Shown here piece by piece: positions 10,465 to 20,505 of a stretch of DNA of 64,000 nt; the first letter of the stretch is position 1, and every line of letters begins with the position of its first letter. A model generated the notes under the pieces. That model did no database searches, was not told where the DNA came from, and was given only the letters and a program-made list of their open reading frames with translations. Source of the stretch: Heliopora coerulea (lineage: Eukaryota > Cnidaria > Anthozoa > Scleralcyonacea > Helioporidae); NCBI GenBank assembly GCA_030142905.1, contig JASJOG010000559.1:50015-114014 (forward strand), written 5' to 3'. The translations under genes and the position numbers were made by a program.

Positions 10465-11078
10465 AATTAATGAAAGACCCAAGGAATTTATCTTGTAACT
10501 TGTAACTAATTAGAATATCATTGACACTATACATGTACTGTAGTATATACTATTAAGCTTTTTATATTCTTTCATTTGATGTTCAGCAATGTTTGAAAAG
10601 TAAATGCTATTGCCCATTAAAAATTTTAATTTTACTTTGAATAAAATGCAAGCTGGTTTTGTACTACTCAATGGAAAGTCCAAGCCACATCTTCTTACCT
10701 GAGGAATCCCAAAAAAAATTGCAACAATTATGGGGGTTAGAACTATTTAGAAAATGACCTTGGTCTTATGCCATGTTGTTGCCGGGTAAAGGGTTAAAAG
10801 CTTTCCACTGACAGGTGCATTATTATTGAAATACAACTGTATAAGTAACTAGATCATCTTATATAACCAAATGCATAAAATTAATATACCATATAAGATA
10901 TCCAACAAACTAATATCTACACAAATTTTTCCATATCATGAACACTGTATAACAAAAAGATTACATCAAGCTTCTTCCCCAGTCTCAGATATAGGTGTTT
11001 TTAAAGAACTGAAAATACTTTAGCAAAAATCCCACAAGAAATATCAATTAATATAGCCAAATAGGTATTGGTTGTGGC
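10465..11078. other. Spacer between convergent Harbinger genes
   Basis: About 610 bp between the transposase stop and the MADF stop. AT-rich; it would hold the 3' untranslated regions of both genes. No ORF, repeat or RNA gene recognised. Confidence 0.6.
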
Positions 11079-11420
11079 CTATAGACCAACCATATTTACA
11101 GATTGTTCCTCCTCATATGATGACAATGATGTTGTAGAAGAGGGGCTTCTTTGTGGTATCTGACCACTGTAAAATGGTGACTAAGGTAATGTAAACATTG
11201 GGTTATATCCATACTGCATGCCAGAATCAACATTTTGAGGTTGATATTGTGATGGCCCTCCAATGCCAGCACCCATATCTACTTCAAATAACACATCATT
11301 TATTTTTTTCTTAGCAATTGGTCTTTAAAGTAAATGGTTTGAACCTGGGAGAATCGTAACATGTTTGAGGAAGTTGATCGTCCAGGTTAGTGTAGTCTTG
11401 AGAAAGACTGTTGGTTGAAG

Positions 11421-11465
11421 TGACTGACGTTTCGACAGCCTTAGCAGCGGTCATCTTCGGAGTCA
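11421..11465 (-). ncRNA. Hammerhead-like ribozyme motif, left Penelope copy
   Basis: On the - strand: stem I TGACT/AGTCA; core CCGAAGA (consensus CUGANGA with U4 changed); an extra T; stem II GACCGC/GCTGTC with one mismatch; GAAAC directly followed by GTC as a minimal stem III and cleavage triplet. Penelope elements are known to carry hammerhead motifs near their ends. The core deviation and zero-loop stem III mean activity as a monomer is doubtful. Confidence 0.45.
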
Positions 11466-11616
11466 AAAGGAGAGTAAATGTCAGGTTCGCCTGTATTTGT
11501 ATCTGGCTCGTGCGTGATAAGTGGGCGGTCGTATTAGTCATGGAGGTGTGATATTTGGCGAGAAGCAATGGGTGTGGTTGTGTAGGCGTTAATTATCAGT
11601 TTGTCGAAGTGTAAGT

Positions 11617-13389
11617 CTATTGGCTGCTCGCACGTTTGACTTTGTGAATTAGTCGTTTGTAAGGTCCCGGTAATTGTTGTGATCGGTTTAATGGATTTTG
11701 TTCTAAGTTCGTATACCAGCTTTCTAGTGTGAGTCGCTGTTTGTAGTTGGTGCTGTACGTAATGCATTTTGCCGATTCCCAGTCAATGTTGTGTTTGGTT
11801 TGTCGGTGGTGTTCGGCAATGTGGTTGGTTTTGTCTGCGTTTTTTGTCGCTCGTTTGTGTTCTGTTAGTCGTATATTTAAGTTTCTGCTAGTCTCACCTA
11901 TATAAGTGGCTTGGCAGTCGGAGCAATTAATTTTGTAAACTGCACCTTGTCTTTCGTGCGGTTGTTCTCTGTCCTTAACGTTAGTCAGTACATGTCGTAA
12001 AGTTGTGATCGGTTTGTGCGCTACTCGTATGTTGTATGGTCGTAAGATACGCGAGATAATCTCAGACGTACCTTTTATGTAGGATATCGTTGCTGTAGTT
12101 GTTGTCGGACTGTTGTTTTCGTCGCGTTCATTGTCTTTGTAAGTGTTAAGTTTGATGAAGTCAGAGTTATAGTTGTTTTTGTGGAAAACGCATTGTAAGT
12201 AGTCATTTTCTTGGCGTAGAGCGTCGGGTGAGTTGCAAATGAGTTGTGCGCGTCTCGTCAATGTCTTGATGGTGGTAGCTTTGTGTGAGGTTGGATTGTA
12301 CGACGATTGGTCCAGTAGTCTGTCAGTATGCGTTGGTTTCCTGTAGACAGTGGTCTGTAGTTTGTTATTGTCACGACTTACCAAACAGTCAAGGAACGGA
12401 ATAGCTCCGTCTTCTTCAATCTCTTTGGTAAATTGTATGTGACTGTTCTGTTCGTTAATGTGTTTGTGAAACTCGTCAATCTCGTCTTCGGGTAGTGCAG
12501 TAATCGTGTCGTCAACGTAACGAAACCAAAAAGGTAACGTGTGTTTGTAAGTTGCAAGAGCTCGTTCCTCTATGGATTGCATTACAATTTCAGCAACCAC
12601 AACAGAAACGGGTGAGCCCATTGCTGTGACATGTAACTGTTTGTAGTGTTTACCGTTGTATTGAAAGTAAGTTGATGTGAGGCAAAGTTCCAGTAGTTCC
12701 ACGATGTCCCCTGTAGGTAAAGGAAGTGCGTCAGTAAATTCGTTGATGGCAGTTTTGGTGCATTCTAGCGCCAGTTGAAGCGGAATACTGGTAAACAGTG
12801 ATTTCACGTCAAAAGACACTAGCTTGTGGTTGTGTGGTATTTGTACTGTTTTGAGATTGTTGATGAAGGTTTCAGTCGATCGTAGTCTATGTTGTGACTT
12901 GTTGGTTAGTGGTTGCAGTATGGTTGTTAAGTATTTGGAAAGTTCGTAAGTAGGCGACCCACAGAACGAAACTATAGGTCGCATGGGCATTTGTGGCTTG
13001 TGAAGTTTCGGTAGTCCGTACAGCTTTGGTGATCGCGGTACCGAACACCTGAGTCGATAGTAAGTTTGTTGAGTGATCGTGTTAGTCTTTCTCATTGAGA
13101 AAATTTTTTTGTTAAGTTTTCGTTGAAGTGATGGTGCAGGGTCTCGTTTAAGTAGTTCGTAGGTTTGTTTGTCGTTAACTAGTTCGTCCATTTTGTCGTA
13201 GTAATCGGTCTTGTCCATAACAACAGTAACGCGTCCTTTGTCTGCTGGTAGTATGACAATGTTTTCGTCATGTTTTAGTCGTTTGAGTGCTTGTTTTTCG
13301 ACTGTCGTCAAGTTAGTATCACGTATAGAGGCCGATTGTACGGTGGAGGCGGCCCTACTCCTGATCTCGTCTTTTGTTGCCTCTGCCAA
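11617..13389 (-). CDS. Penelope-like reverse transcriptase/GIY-YIG endonuclease, left copy
   Basis: Open without a stop for about 590 residues; the frame remains open further upstream toward the central palindrome and no native ATG is visible, so this copy is N-terminally truncated. Motifs: VILPADKGRV near the N-terminus; LYGLPKLHKP; VSFDVKSLFTSIPL (RT motif A); FRYVDDTITALPEDE (catalytic YVDD); IPFLDCLVSR; YRKPTHTDR. The C-terminal GIY-YIG domain has VYKINCSDC, ATYIGETSR and NIRLTEHKRA and ends YKRLIHKVKR. Penelope enzymes copy RNA at a nick made by the GIY-YIG domain. The intact frame and near identity with its mirror copy suggest recent insertion. Confidence 0.92.
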   Translation of the reverse strand: MAEATKDEIRSRAASTVQSASIRDTNLTTVEKQALKRLKHDENIVILPADKGRVTVVMDKTDYYDKMDELVNDKQTYELLKRDPAPSLQRKLNKKIFSMRKTNTITQQTYYRLRCSVPRSPKLYGLPKLHKPQMPMRPIVSFCGSPTYELSKYLTTILQPLTNKSQHRLRSTETFINNLKTVQIPHNHKLVSFDVKSLFTSIPLQLALECTKTAINEFTDALPLPTGDIVELLELCLTSTYFQYNGKHYKQLHVTAMGSPVSVVVAEIVMQSIEERALATYKHTLPFWFRYVDDTITALPEDEIDEFHKHINEQNSHIQFTKEIEEDGAIPFLDCLVSRDNNKLQTTVYRKPTHTDRLLDQSSYNPTSHKATTIKTLTRRAQLICNSPDALRQENDYLQCVFHKNNYNSDFIKLNTYKDNERDENNSPTTTTATISYIKGTSEIISRILRPYNIRVAHKPITTLRHVLTNVKDREQPHERQGAVYKINCSDCQATYIGETSRNLNIRLTEHKRATKNADKTNHIAEHHRQTKHNIDWESAKCITYSTNYKQRLTLESWYTNLEQNPLNRSQQLPGPYKRLIHKVKRASSQ

Positions 13390-15116
13390 ATCTCTTTGAG
13401 AAGCTAAGACAGCCTCGACACTCGATACAATCGCCTCAGGCGATTGTATCGACTGAGGCCTCGACTGAGGCGATTGTCATACTACCAGCAGACAAAGGAC
13501 GCGTTACTGTTGTTATGGACAAGACCGATTACTACGACAAAATGGACGAACTAGTTAACGACAAACAAACCTACGAACTACTTAAACGAGACCCTGCACC
13601 ATCACTTCAACGAAAACTTAACAAAAAAATTTTCTCAATGAGAAAGACTAACACGATCACTCAACAAACTTACTATCGACTCAGGTGTTCGGTACCGCGA
13701 TCACCAAAGCTGTACGGACTACCGAAACTTCACAAGCCACAAATGCCCATGCGACCTATAGTTTCGTTCTGTGGGTCGCCTACTTACGAACTTTCCAAAT
13801 ACTTAACAACCATACTGCAACCACTAACCAACAAGTCACAACATAGACTACGATCGACTGAAACCTTCATCAACAATCTCAAAACAGTACAAATACCACA
13901 CAACCACAAGCTAGTGTCTTTTGACGTGAAATCACTGTTTACCAGTATTCCGCTTCAACTGGCGCTAGAATGCACCAAAACTGCCATCAACGAATTTACT
14001 GACGCACTTCCTTTACCTACAGGGGACATCGTGGAACTACTGGAACTTTGCCTCACATCAACTTACTTTCAATACAACGGTAAACACTACAAACAGTTAC
14101 ATGTCACAGCAATGGGCTCACCCGTTTCTGTTGTGGTTGCTGAAATTGTAATGCAATCCATAGAGGAACGAGCTCTTGCAACTTACAAACACACGTTACC
14201 TTTTTGGTTTCGTTACGTTGACGACACGATTACTGCACTACCCGAAGACGAGATTGACGAGTTTCACAAACACATTAACGAACAGAACAGTCACATACAA
14301 TTTACCAAAGAGATTGAAGAAGACGGAGCTATTCCGTTCCTAGATTGTTTGGTAAGTCGTGACAATAACAAACTACAGACCACTGTCTACAGGAAACCAA
14401 CGCATACTGACAGACTACTGGACCAATTGTCGTACAATCCAACCTCACACAAAGCTACCACCATCAAGACATTGACGAGACGCGCACAACTCATTTGCAA
14501 CTCACCCGACGCTCTACGCCAAGAAAATGACTACTTACAATGCGTTTTCCACAAAAACAACTATAACTCTGACTTCATCAAACTTAACACTTACAAAGAC
14601 AATGAACGCGACGAAAACAACAGTCCGACAACAACTACAGCAACGATATCCTACATAAAAGGTACGTCTGAGATTATCTCGCGTATCTTACGACCATACA
14701 ACATACGAGTAGCGCACAAACCGATCACAACTTTACGACATGTACTGACTAACGTTAAGGACAGAGAACAACCGCACGAAAGACAAGGTGCAGTTTACAA
14801 AATTAATTGCTCCGACTGCCAAGCCACTTATATAGGTGAGACTAGCAGAAACTTAAATATACGACTAACAGAACACAAACGAGCGACAAAAAACGCAGAC
14901 AAAACCAACCACATTGCCGAACACCACCGACAAACCAAACACAACATTGACTGGGAATCGGCAAAATGCATTACGTACAGCACCAACTACAAACAGCGAC
15001 TCACACTAGAAAGCTGGTATACGAACTTAGAACAAAATCCATTAAACCGATCACAACAATTACCGGGACCTTACAAACGACTAATTCACAAAGTCAAACG
15101 TGCGAGCAGCCAATAG
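13374..15116 (+). CDS. Penelope-like reverse transcriptase/GIY-YIG endonuclease, right copy
   Basis: Mirror copy of the left gene, homologous from about 13473 (IVILPADKG) to the stop at 15116. It has the same YVDD and GIY-YIG motifs and no internal stop. The first 33 codons of the open frame run through the spacer and palindrome and are not part of the element's protein, so the listed start is only the first ATG-like codon in the open frame. The truncation point lies at a GAGGCGATTGT word that also occurs in the left copy's own sequence, suggesting a template jump. Confidence 0.88.
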   Translation: MLPLPNLFEKLRQPRHSIQSPQAIVSTEASTEAIVILPADKGRVTVVMDKTDYYDKMDELVNDKQTYELLKRDPAPSLQRKLNKKIFSMRKTNTITQQTYYRLRCSVPRSPKLYGLPKLHKPQMPMRPIVSFCGSPTYELSKYLTTILQPLTNKSQHRLRSTETFINNLKTVQIPHNHKLVSFDVKSLFTSIPLQLALECTKTAINEFTDALPLPTGDIVELLELCLTSTYFQYNGKHYKQLHVTAMGSPVSVVVAEIVMQSIEERALATYKHTLPFWFRYVDDTITALPEDEIDEFHKHINEQNSHIQFTKEIEEDGAIPFLDCLVSRDNNKLQTTVYRKPTHTDRLLDQLSYNPTSHKATTIKTLTRRAQLICNSPDALRQENDYLQCVFHKNNYNSDFIKLNTYKDNERDENNSPTTTTATISYIKGTSEIISRILRPYNIRVAHKPITTLRHVLTNVKDREQPHERQGAVYKINCSDCQATYIGETSRNLNIRLTEHKRATKNADKTNHIAEHHRQTKHNIDWESAKCITYSTNYKQRLTLESWYTNLEQNPLNRSQQLPGPYKRLIHKVKRASSQ

Positions 15117-15267
15117 ACTTACACTTCGACAAACTGATAATTAACGCCTACACAACCACACCCATTGCTTCTCGCCAAATATCACACCTCCATGACTAAT
15201 ACGACCGCCCACTTATCACGCACGAGCCAGATACAAATACAGGCGAACCTGACATTTACTCTCCTTT

Positions 15268-15312
15268 TGACTCCGAAGATGACCGCTGCTAAGGCTGTCG
15301 AAACGTCAGTCA
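15268..15312 (+). ncRNA. Hammerhead-like ribozyme motif, right Penelope copy
   Basis: Exact mirror of the motif at 11421-11465, downstream of the right GIY-YIG gene in its sense orientation. Same stems and same core deviation. Confidence 0.45.
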
Positions 15313-15787
15313 CTTCAACCAACAGTCTTTCTCAAGACTACACTAACCTGGACGATCAACTTCCTCAAACATGTTACAATTGGTCTTTGTTGGTCGTCGA
15401 ATCTCATCAGTGTTTCTTGGACTAGCTTTCCAAATGCACTGATTTCTTTGTAAACAGGGCTTTTATCTTCTTCAACAGAACTACCAACAGGCGATTTAAG
15501 GACGTTTATAGCTTCTTTCATGAGCTCTACTTTGACATCTGAAATTTCAACTTCTCTCATTCGTTTGCATTTTTCCTGTTTACGGTTCTTAGAACATCTG
15601 GACCCTGTGTAATCTTTTAAACCAGTAAACACGTTAATTGTGCTTACTGATTCATCTACTTCCTTACTCTGGCTCATAAACAACATAGAGTACTTCCATC
15701 CAGACTTGTAAACCGAATCTGTTCCAGAACCCGTCCTCTTACTTCCTTCCACCCTCTTATGTTCTCTATCAAAGGTAGTCGTCAGTG

Positions 15788-15957
15788 TGTAATATAAGTG
15801 CAAGTTAAACAATAGCGGTGGACAGCTGTTTACGTAACCGATGAGTAATAGGATATAGCACAGGTGCATATATAATTGTGTCTATGTGTGTGTGAGTTGA
15901 TGCCGTGCGAATAAACGAGTTAAAACGATTTATCGAGTCGCCCATCTTTATACTATA
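15788..15957 (+). repeat. 5' LTR of gypsy element 2
   Basis: 170 bp, starts TGTAATATAAG and ends TTTATACTATA. Confidence 0.92.
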
Positions 15958-15976
15958 TTTTGGTGCCGTGACCAGG

Positions 15977-16903
15977 ATGGCAACAACAAATCGTACGAGT
16001 CTAGCACTCCCAGACGTCTTCTCGAACGGAGACATTGCTCTTTGGCTGCGAAAATTTGAGATTTGCGCGGCGGCAAACGGTTGGAAAGATGCCGACATGT
16101 TGAAAAGATTACCAACGCTTTTGTGTGGCAAAGCGTTCGCTGTTTTCGAGCGTCTCGCAGCGGAGAAGAAAGACAACTACAAAACTCTGACGGGAGAGCT
16201 CACAGCCGCTTTTGGGGGAGATGCAACCGGTAAACACATTGCAATGATGGAGTTTCGTGGTCGGGCGAGAAAACCCGACGAGGATATTCAAGTGTTTGCT
16301 TACAATTTGGAGGCATTGCTAAGGCGCGCGATGCCCAATATTGAGGACGGAGACAGAAATACTCTCCTTAAGCAACAATTCGTGGAAGGTGTAAACGCAG
16401 AGTTAAAGAAAGAGCTTCTACAACGGCCTACTCTTTCATATGAAGAGACTGTCGTTGTTGCGCAGCAACTAGATCTAGCGAGTCAGATTTCTTCAAATCA
16501 AGTCGAAGGTCAAGTTAATCACACAAGCGCAAGCATGTGCTCAGAGCCTTTAAACGCCAATTCGCCTATGGTTTCGCAGTTGGTGGAGAATATGGAAACC
16601 CTTACTAGAAAGGTCAGTGAGTTATCGCAGTCTGTCGCCAGTGTAAATGCCGTGTCGGCACGAAATCCATTTCAGGGGAGACGTGGGCCTTGTTATCAGT
16701 GTGGAAGGATGGGTCATATTGCAAATGAATGTCGGAAACCTAATACCAATGGTCGCCAAGCAACTTATCGACAACGCCGGAGGGTAGATTATTGCTTTGT
16801 TTGTGGGCAAGTGGGACATTTTGCGCGAGAATGTCAATTACGATACCAAGCTCCTGTCACTGGCCGACCGCGACAGGGAAACTACCCAGGGCCGACCCAT
16901 TAA
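15977..16903 (+). CDS. gag of gypsy element 2
   Basis: ATG 15977 follows the priming region (gtgaccaggATGG) and is preferred to an upstream in-frame start at 15905, which lies inside the LTR. Residues after MATTNRTSLALPDVF give a capsid-like helical region. Two perfect CCHC knuckles follow (CYQCGRMGHIANEC, CFVCGQVGHFAREC) for RNA packaging. The frame ends at TAA 16901-16903, overlapping pol. Confidence 0.9.
   Translation: MATTNRTSLALPDVFSNGDIALWLRKFEICAAANGWKDADMLKRLPTLLCGKAFAVFERLAAEKKDNYKTLTGELTAAFGGDATGKHIAMMEFRGRARKPDEDIQVFAYNLEALLRRAMPNIEDGDRNTLLKQQFVEGVNAELKKELLQRPTLSYEETVVVAQQLDLASQISSNQVEGQVNHTSASMCSEPLNANSPMVSQLVENMETLTRKVSELSQSVASVNAVSARNPFQGRRGPCYQCGRMGHIANECRKPNTNGRQATYRQRRRVDYCFVCGQVGHFARECQLRYQAPVTGRPRQGNYPGPTH
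16876..16882 (+). promoter_or_regulatory. -1 ribosomal frameshift site GGGAAAC
   Basis: The heptamer lies in the gag frame as G GGA AAC, exactly the X XXY YYZ layout, 19 bases before the gag stop. Slipping back one base enters the pol frame. A GC-rich stretch follows (gacccattaataggccgggggtc), able to form a GACCC/GGGTC hairpin. Confidence 0.8.
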
Positions 16904-19900
16904 TAGGCCGGGGGTCTGCCCACGATTACACGGCCTTGTCTATTAACTGTATCCAGCCTACGGGAGTCTTCATCAAGGCAAGTGTGGGCAAACAAGAGAG
17001 GAAATGTTTGGTAGACACAGGTGCGACTGTATCGCTAATAAGTCGACAATTTAGCGGCGGTCCTTTAAAGTCATGTTCTTTGAAGGCGAGAGGGATTGGT
17101 GGAGAGGAGTTACAAGTTTTGGGAACGAAAGAAATTGAGGTGCAACTCGGAACTTTAACTTTGTCTCATCTATTTGTGGTCGTAGGAATGAGAAACACCT
17201 GCATTCTAGGTGCTGATTTTCTAAAAGCAGGGAATATGTTAGTTGACATAGGGAATTCTAAGCTGTCTTGGCCTACTGGGGAAACAACTTTAATCCTCGA
17301 GACGGTCACACCCACTGTGAATAAACTGAGTGTCCCGTTAGACAGTTACTCTGACATATTTGTAAACGGAACAAATGATCCTTTGGGCTGCACCAGTCTG
17401 GCAGAGCATTGTATTGATACAGGTGACAGTCCTCCAGTAAAACAACGGCCTTATAGGATCCCAGTCCACCTGAATGCTGTGGTGAAAGAACAAGTCAATG
17501 ATATGCTGGAGAGGGGCATTATCAGACCTAGTAACAGCCCCTGGTCCTCACCTATTATACTAGCTCCGAAGAAGGATGGTGATTATCGGTTTTGTGTTGA
17601 CTTTCGTCGGGTGAACTCGGTAACAAAAAAGGACGCTCACCCCATGCCACGTATTGACGAGATCTTAGACCAGTTAGGTGGGGCACAGTACTTTAGTACC
17701 TTGGATCTTGCTTCGGGGTATTGGCAGGTACCGCTGCGAGAAGAGGACATGGAGAAGACAGCGTTTTCCGTTGGTGTAGATCACTACGAATTTACCGTTA
17801 TGCCCTTTGGCTTAACTAACGCCCCCGCCACATTTCAGCGCATGATGGGAAGGCTGCTGAAAGGAATCGAAGGATGCCTTGTTTTCCTCGACGATATCAT
17901 CATATTTTCTGATACGTGGGAAAGGCATGAGCGCATATTAGAAGAAGTTCTCAGCCGTATTCGGGCAGCAGGGTTGAAAGTAAAGCGCGCCAAATGCCAG
18001 TTTGCTCAAGAGTCTGTCAAATTTCTTGGCCATATTGTATCGGCACGAGGAACCGAACCTGATCCATCCAAGGTCGAGGCTGTGAGAGACTTTCCAACTC
18101 CGTCTTGTCTTAGTGATGTTCGCGCATTTATAGGTATGGCGTCGTACTACAGGAGATTCATTAAGAACTTTTCTGACATAGCCGCACCACTTCACCAGCT
18201 TACCAAAGGTGGTCAACGCGAATTTCGCTGGAGTCCCTTAGCCAACCGCGCATTTCAAGATCTCAAGAGCCGCCTGTGTTCAGCGCCGATATTATCTTTG
18301 CCGGACTTCTCTGTTCCGTTCACAGTGTATACGGATGCTAGTGACTCAGGTATCGGAGCAGTGTTGTCCCAAAAGAACGGAGATTATGAGTACGTGATAG
18401 CCTATGCCAGCCGCACTCTTACATCAGCCGAAAGAAATTATTCAACGACGGAGAAAGAATGTCTTGCTATAGTGTGGACTGTTAATTATTGGAGACCATA
18501 TTTACTTGGCAAAACTTTTGACGTTGTGACAGACCACAGAAGTTTGCTGTGGCTGCAGGGATTGAAAGAACCAAAGGGTCGCCTAGCCAGGTGGGTATTA
18601 GCTTTACAGGAGTACGAATTTGCGATAAAGCATCGCCCTGGCCGCCAACATAGTAATGCTGACACCCTGTCGAGGTTTCCACAAGCGGCCCCATCCCGGA
18701 TACCGGAACAACGCCCTGACGAAACGCTGGCGGTTGGAGTAGGAGCTACCGAGGTGTGCGCCTCCTGGACAAGGGAGGATATCCTAACAGCGCAACGAAC
18801 TGACCCAAGCATTTCCGCTATATTGGAGAACTTAACTCAAGCGAATGGTGTACCGGAGGAGACGGGAAAATGGAAAGAAAATGGGGAGTTGCGACGATAC
18901 AGGCAGCTTTGGTCACAGTTGGAGATCATAGATGGTATCGTATATCGCCGGGTGGATAAGGATACTACATCGAATCGTCTAGTTTTGGTTGTTCCCAGAA
19001 AGATGCGACCCGACCTTTTGAGGCTTTCTCACAATGATCCAAGTTCGGGACACATGGGAATCAATCGCTGCTTGGAACGTCTACAACGACGATATTATTG
19101 GCCGGGAATGGCATCAGAAGTGCAGCTGTGGATAACCGAATGCAAACCTAGCAACCGACGCAAAACACCTGTACCATCCCATAAGGCACCTATGAAGAGC
19201 ATAACAGTTGGCCAACCAATGGAACTATGGGCAATGGATATCTTGGGTCCGCTCCCTATGACCCCACGCGGAAACCAATACATTTTGGTCATGTCCGATC
19301 ACTTTACTAAATGGGTGGAAGCGGTACCGATGGCCAACCAACGAGCAGGAACTGTTGCGAGAGCGTTTGTCGACGAAGTGGTGACCCGCCATGGAGTGCC
19401 AAGTAAACTATTAACGGACCAAGGAAGGAACTTCGAGGCCGATCTCATGAAAAACGTTTTCAGCCTTCTAGGGGTAACTAAGCTGAGGACTTCGCCTTAC
19501 CATCCCCAAACCGATGGACAAGTGGAGAGACTGAACCGCACTTTGAAAGGAATCCTTACAACCTATGTTAACAAGGACCATACGGACTGGGACGTTCACT
19601 TACCACTAGCCTTGTTTGCGTACCGAAACAGTGTACATTCCTCATCAGGAGTTACGCCATTCAAAGCAATTTATGGTCGGGAGGCAACAACACCGTTAGT
19701 TCTCATGAGCACTCCATTGGACGTACAGGAACAGTTTATTTCTAATTATTGCGACGAGTTGGAAAAGACATTGAAAGACGTGCAGGTCAGTATTACAGCT
19801 AAGATCAACGAGGCACAAAGGAGACAGAAGCAGAGCTATGACGACCGCAATAGTGTCAACCAAAGCAAACCGTTTAAGAAGGGTGATCGAGTGTGGCTCA

Positions 19901-20298
19901 ATGACCAAGCTGTTCCCAAAGGATTATGTCGAAAGTTTCACCTACACTGGGCTGGGCCTTACGTGGTACTCAGCCAGCTTGGAAATACGAACTACCACAT
20001 CAAACCGGAATTTGAAACCGGTCAGGCCAAGGTGGTACACCGCAACCGTTTAAAGTTAGCTAAGGGCAAACAGACAGTTGAAGACCATCCGCCCGTCAGC
20101 CATTCGGAAGAGGAGAACCCAGGGACAAGTTTGCTGATCAACGAACCAGAAGTACGTCATCGAGACACACCCGAAGAGGAATTGCCCATAGACCCACAGC
20201 CCACCATACTACGGCGGTCTACCCGTTGTCGTCGACAGCCTGAAAGATACGCAGATTATAATTTGGAGGATTTAGAGATCGAGGACGCTCTCAATTAA
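16877..20298 (+). CDS. pol of gypsy element 2: protease, RT, RNase H, integrase
   Basis: Made by -1 frameshifting from gag; the open frame has no credible own start (its first codon lies inside gag). Protease CLVDTGATVSLIS at about 17005; RT with FSTLDLASGYWQ and VFLDDIIIFSD (about 17884), and FGLTNAPATFQ; RNase H YTDASDSGIGAVLSQ; integrase with H..H then ECKPSNRRK, catalytic WAMDILGPLP, LLTDQGRNFE and HPQTDGQVERLNRT; C-terminal module HWAGPYVV. No stop from 16883 to 20298 (about 1,140 residues). Odd: the integrase zinc finger normally ends C-x-x-C, but here the last Cys is Ser (AGC at about 19150), one base from TGC. Otherwise apparently functional. Confidence 0.93.
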
Positions 20299-20310
20299 GG
20301 AGGGGGATAA

Positions 20311-20505
20311 TGTAATATAAGTGCAAGTTAAACAATAGCGGTGGACAGCTGTTTACGTAACCGATGGGTAATAGGATATAGCACATGTGTTTGTAATAGG
20401 ATATAGCACAGGTGCATATATAATTGTGTCTATGTATGTGTGAGTTGATGCCGTGCGAATAAACGAGTTAAAACGATTTATCGAGTCGCCCATCTTTATA
20501 CTATA
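20311..20505 (+). repeat. 3' LTR of gypsy element 2
   Basis: 195 bp. Identical to the 5' LTR apart from gatgGgt/gatgAgt, tAtgtgtg/tGtgtgtg and a 25-bp duplication around taataggatatagcaca. Confidence 0.92.

Larger units (their letters stand above)
11327..15376. mobile_element. Penelope-like retroelement pair in inverted, head-to-head arrangement
   Basis: Two copies of the same element face away from a common centre near 13366. The flanking 12-mer CAATTGGTCTTT occurs at 11315-11326 and 15377-15388, and both fall inside the interrupted MADF frame, so they are the target duplication of one insertion. Each copy encodes reverse transcriptase plus GIY-YIG endonuclease, the definition of Penelope-like elements. 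Both are 5'-truncated at the centre. Left copy on -, right copy on +. Positions 11327-11355 belong to the insert but are absent from the right arm. Confidence 0.9.
11356..15377. repeat. 1905-bp inverted repeat (arms 11356-13260 and 13473-15377)
   Basis: The arms mirror each other without a length difference (paired coordinates sum to 26733 at every point tested). They are almost identical: the proteins differ at one residue I noticed (LDQSSYN against LDQLSYN). The 212-bp spacer contains a 29-bp palindrome, cgatacaatcgcct-c-aggcgattgtatcg, at 13423-13451. Confidence 0.95.
15788..20505 (+). mobile_element. Ty3/gypsy LTR retrotransposon 2, nearly intact
   Basis: LTRs 15788-15957 (170 bp) and 20311-20505 (195 bp), flanked by AGTG (15784-15787 and 20506-20509). 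ttttggtgccgtgacc follows the 5' LTR as the priming region, and ggaggggg precedes the 3' LTR. gag and pol are both open and are joined by a -1 frameshift signal. It is inserted in the Harbinger MADF gene. The LTRs differ by two substitutions plus a 25-bp tandem duplication in the 3' copy. Confidence 0.95.

Noticed and set aside
13374..13472. First 33 codons of the right Penelope frame as native N-terminus
   Set aside because: They cross the palindromic spacer and are absent from the left copy's protein.
11356..15377. Inverted arms as terminal repeats of a DNA transposon
   Set aside because: Arms encode RT and GIY-YIG and the target duplication and truncation fit Penelope retroelements.
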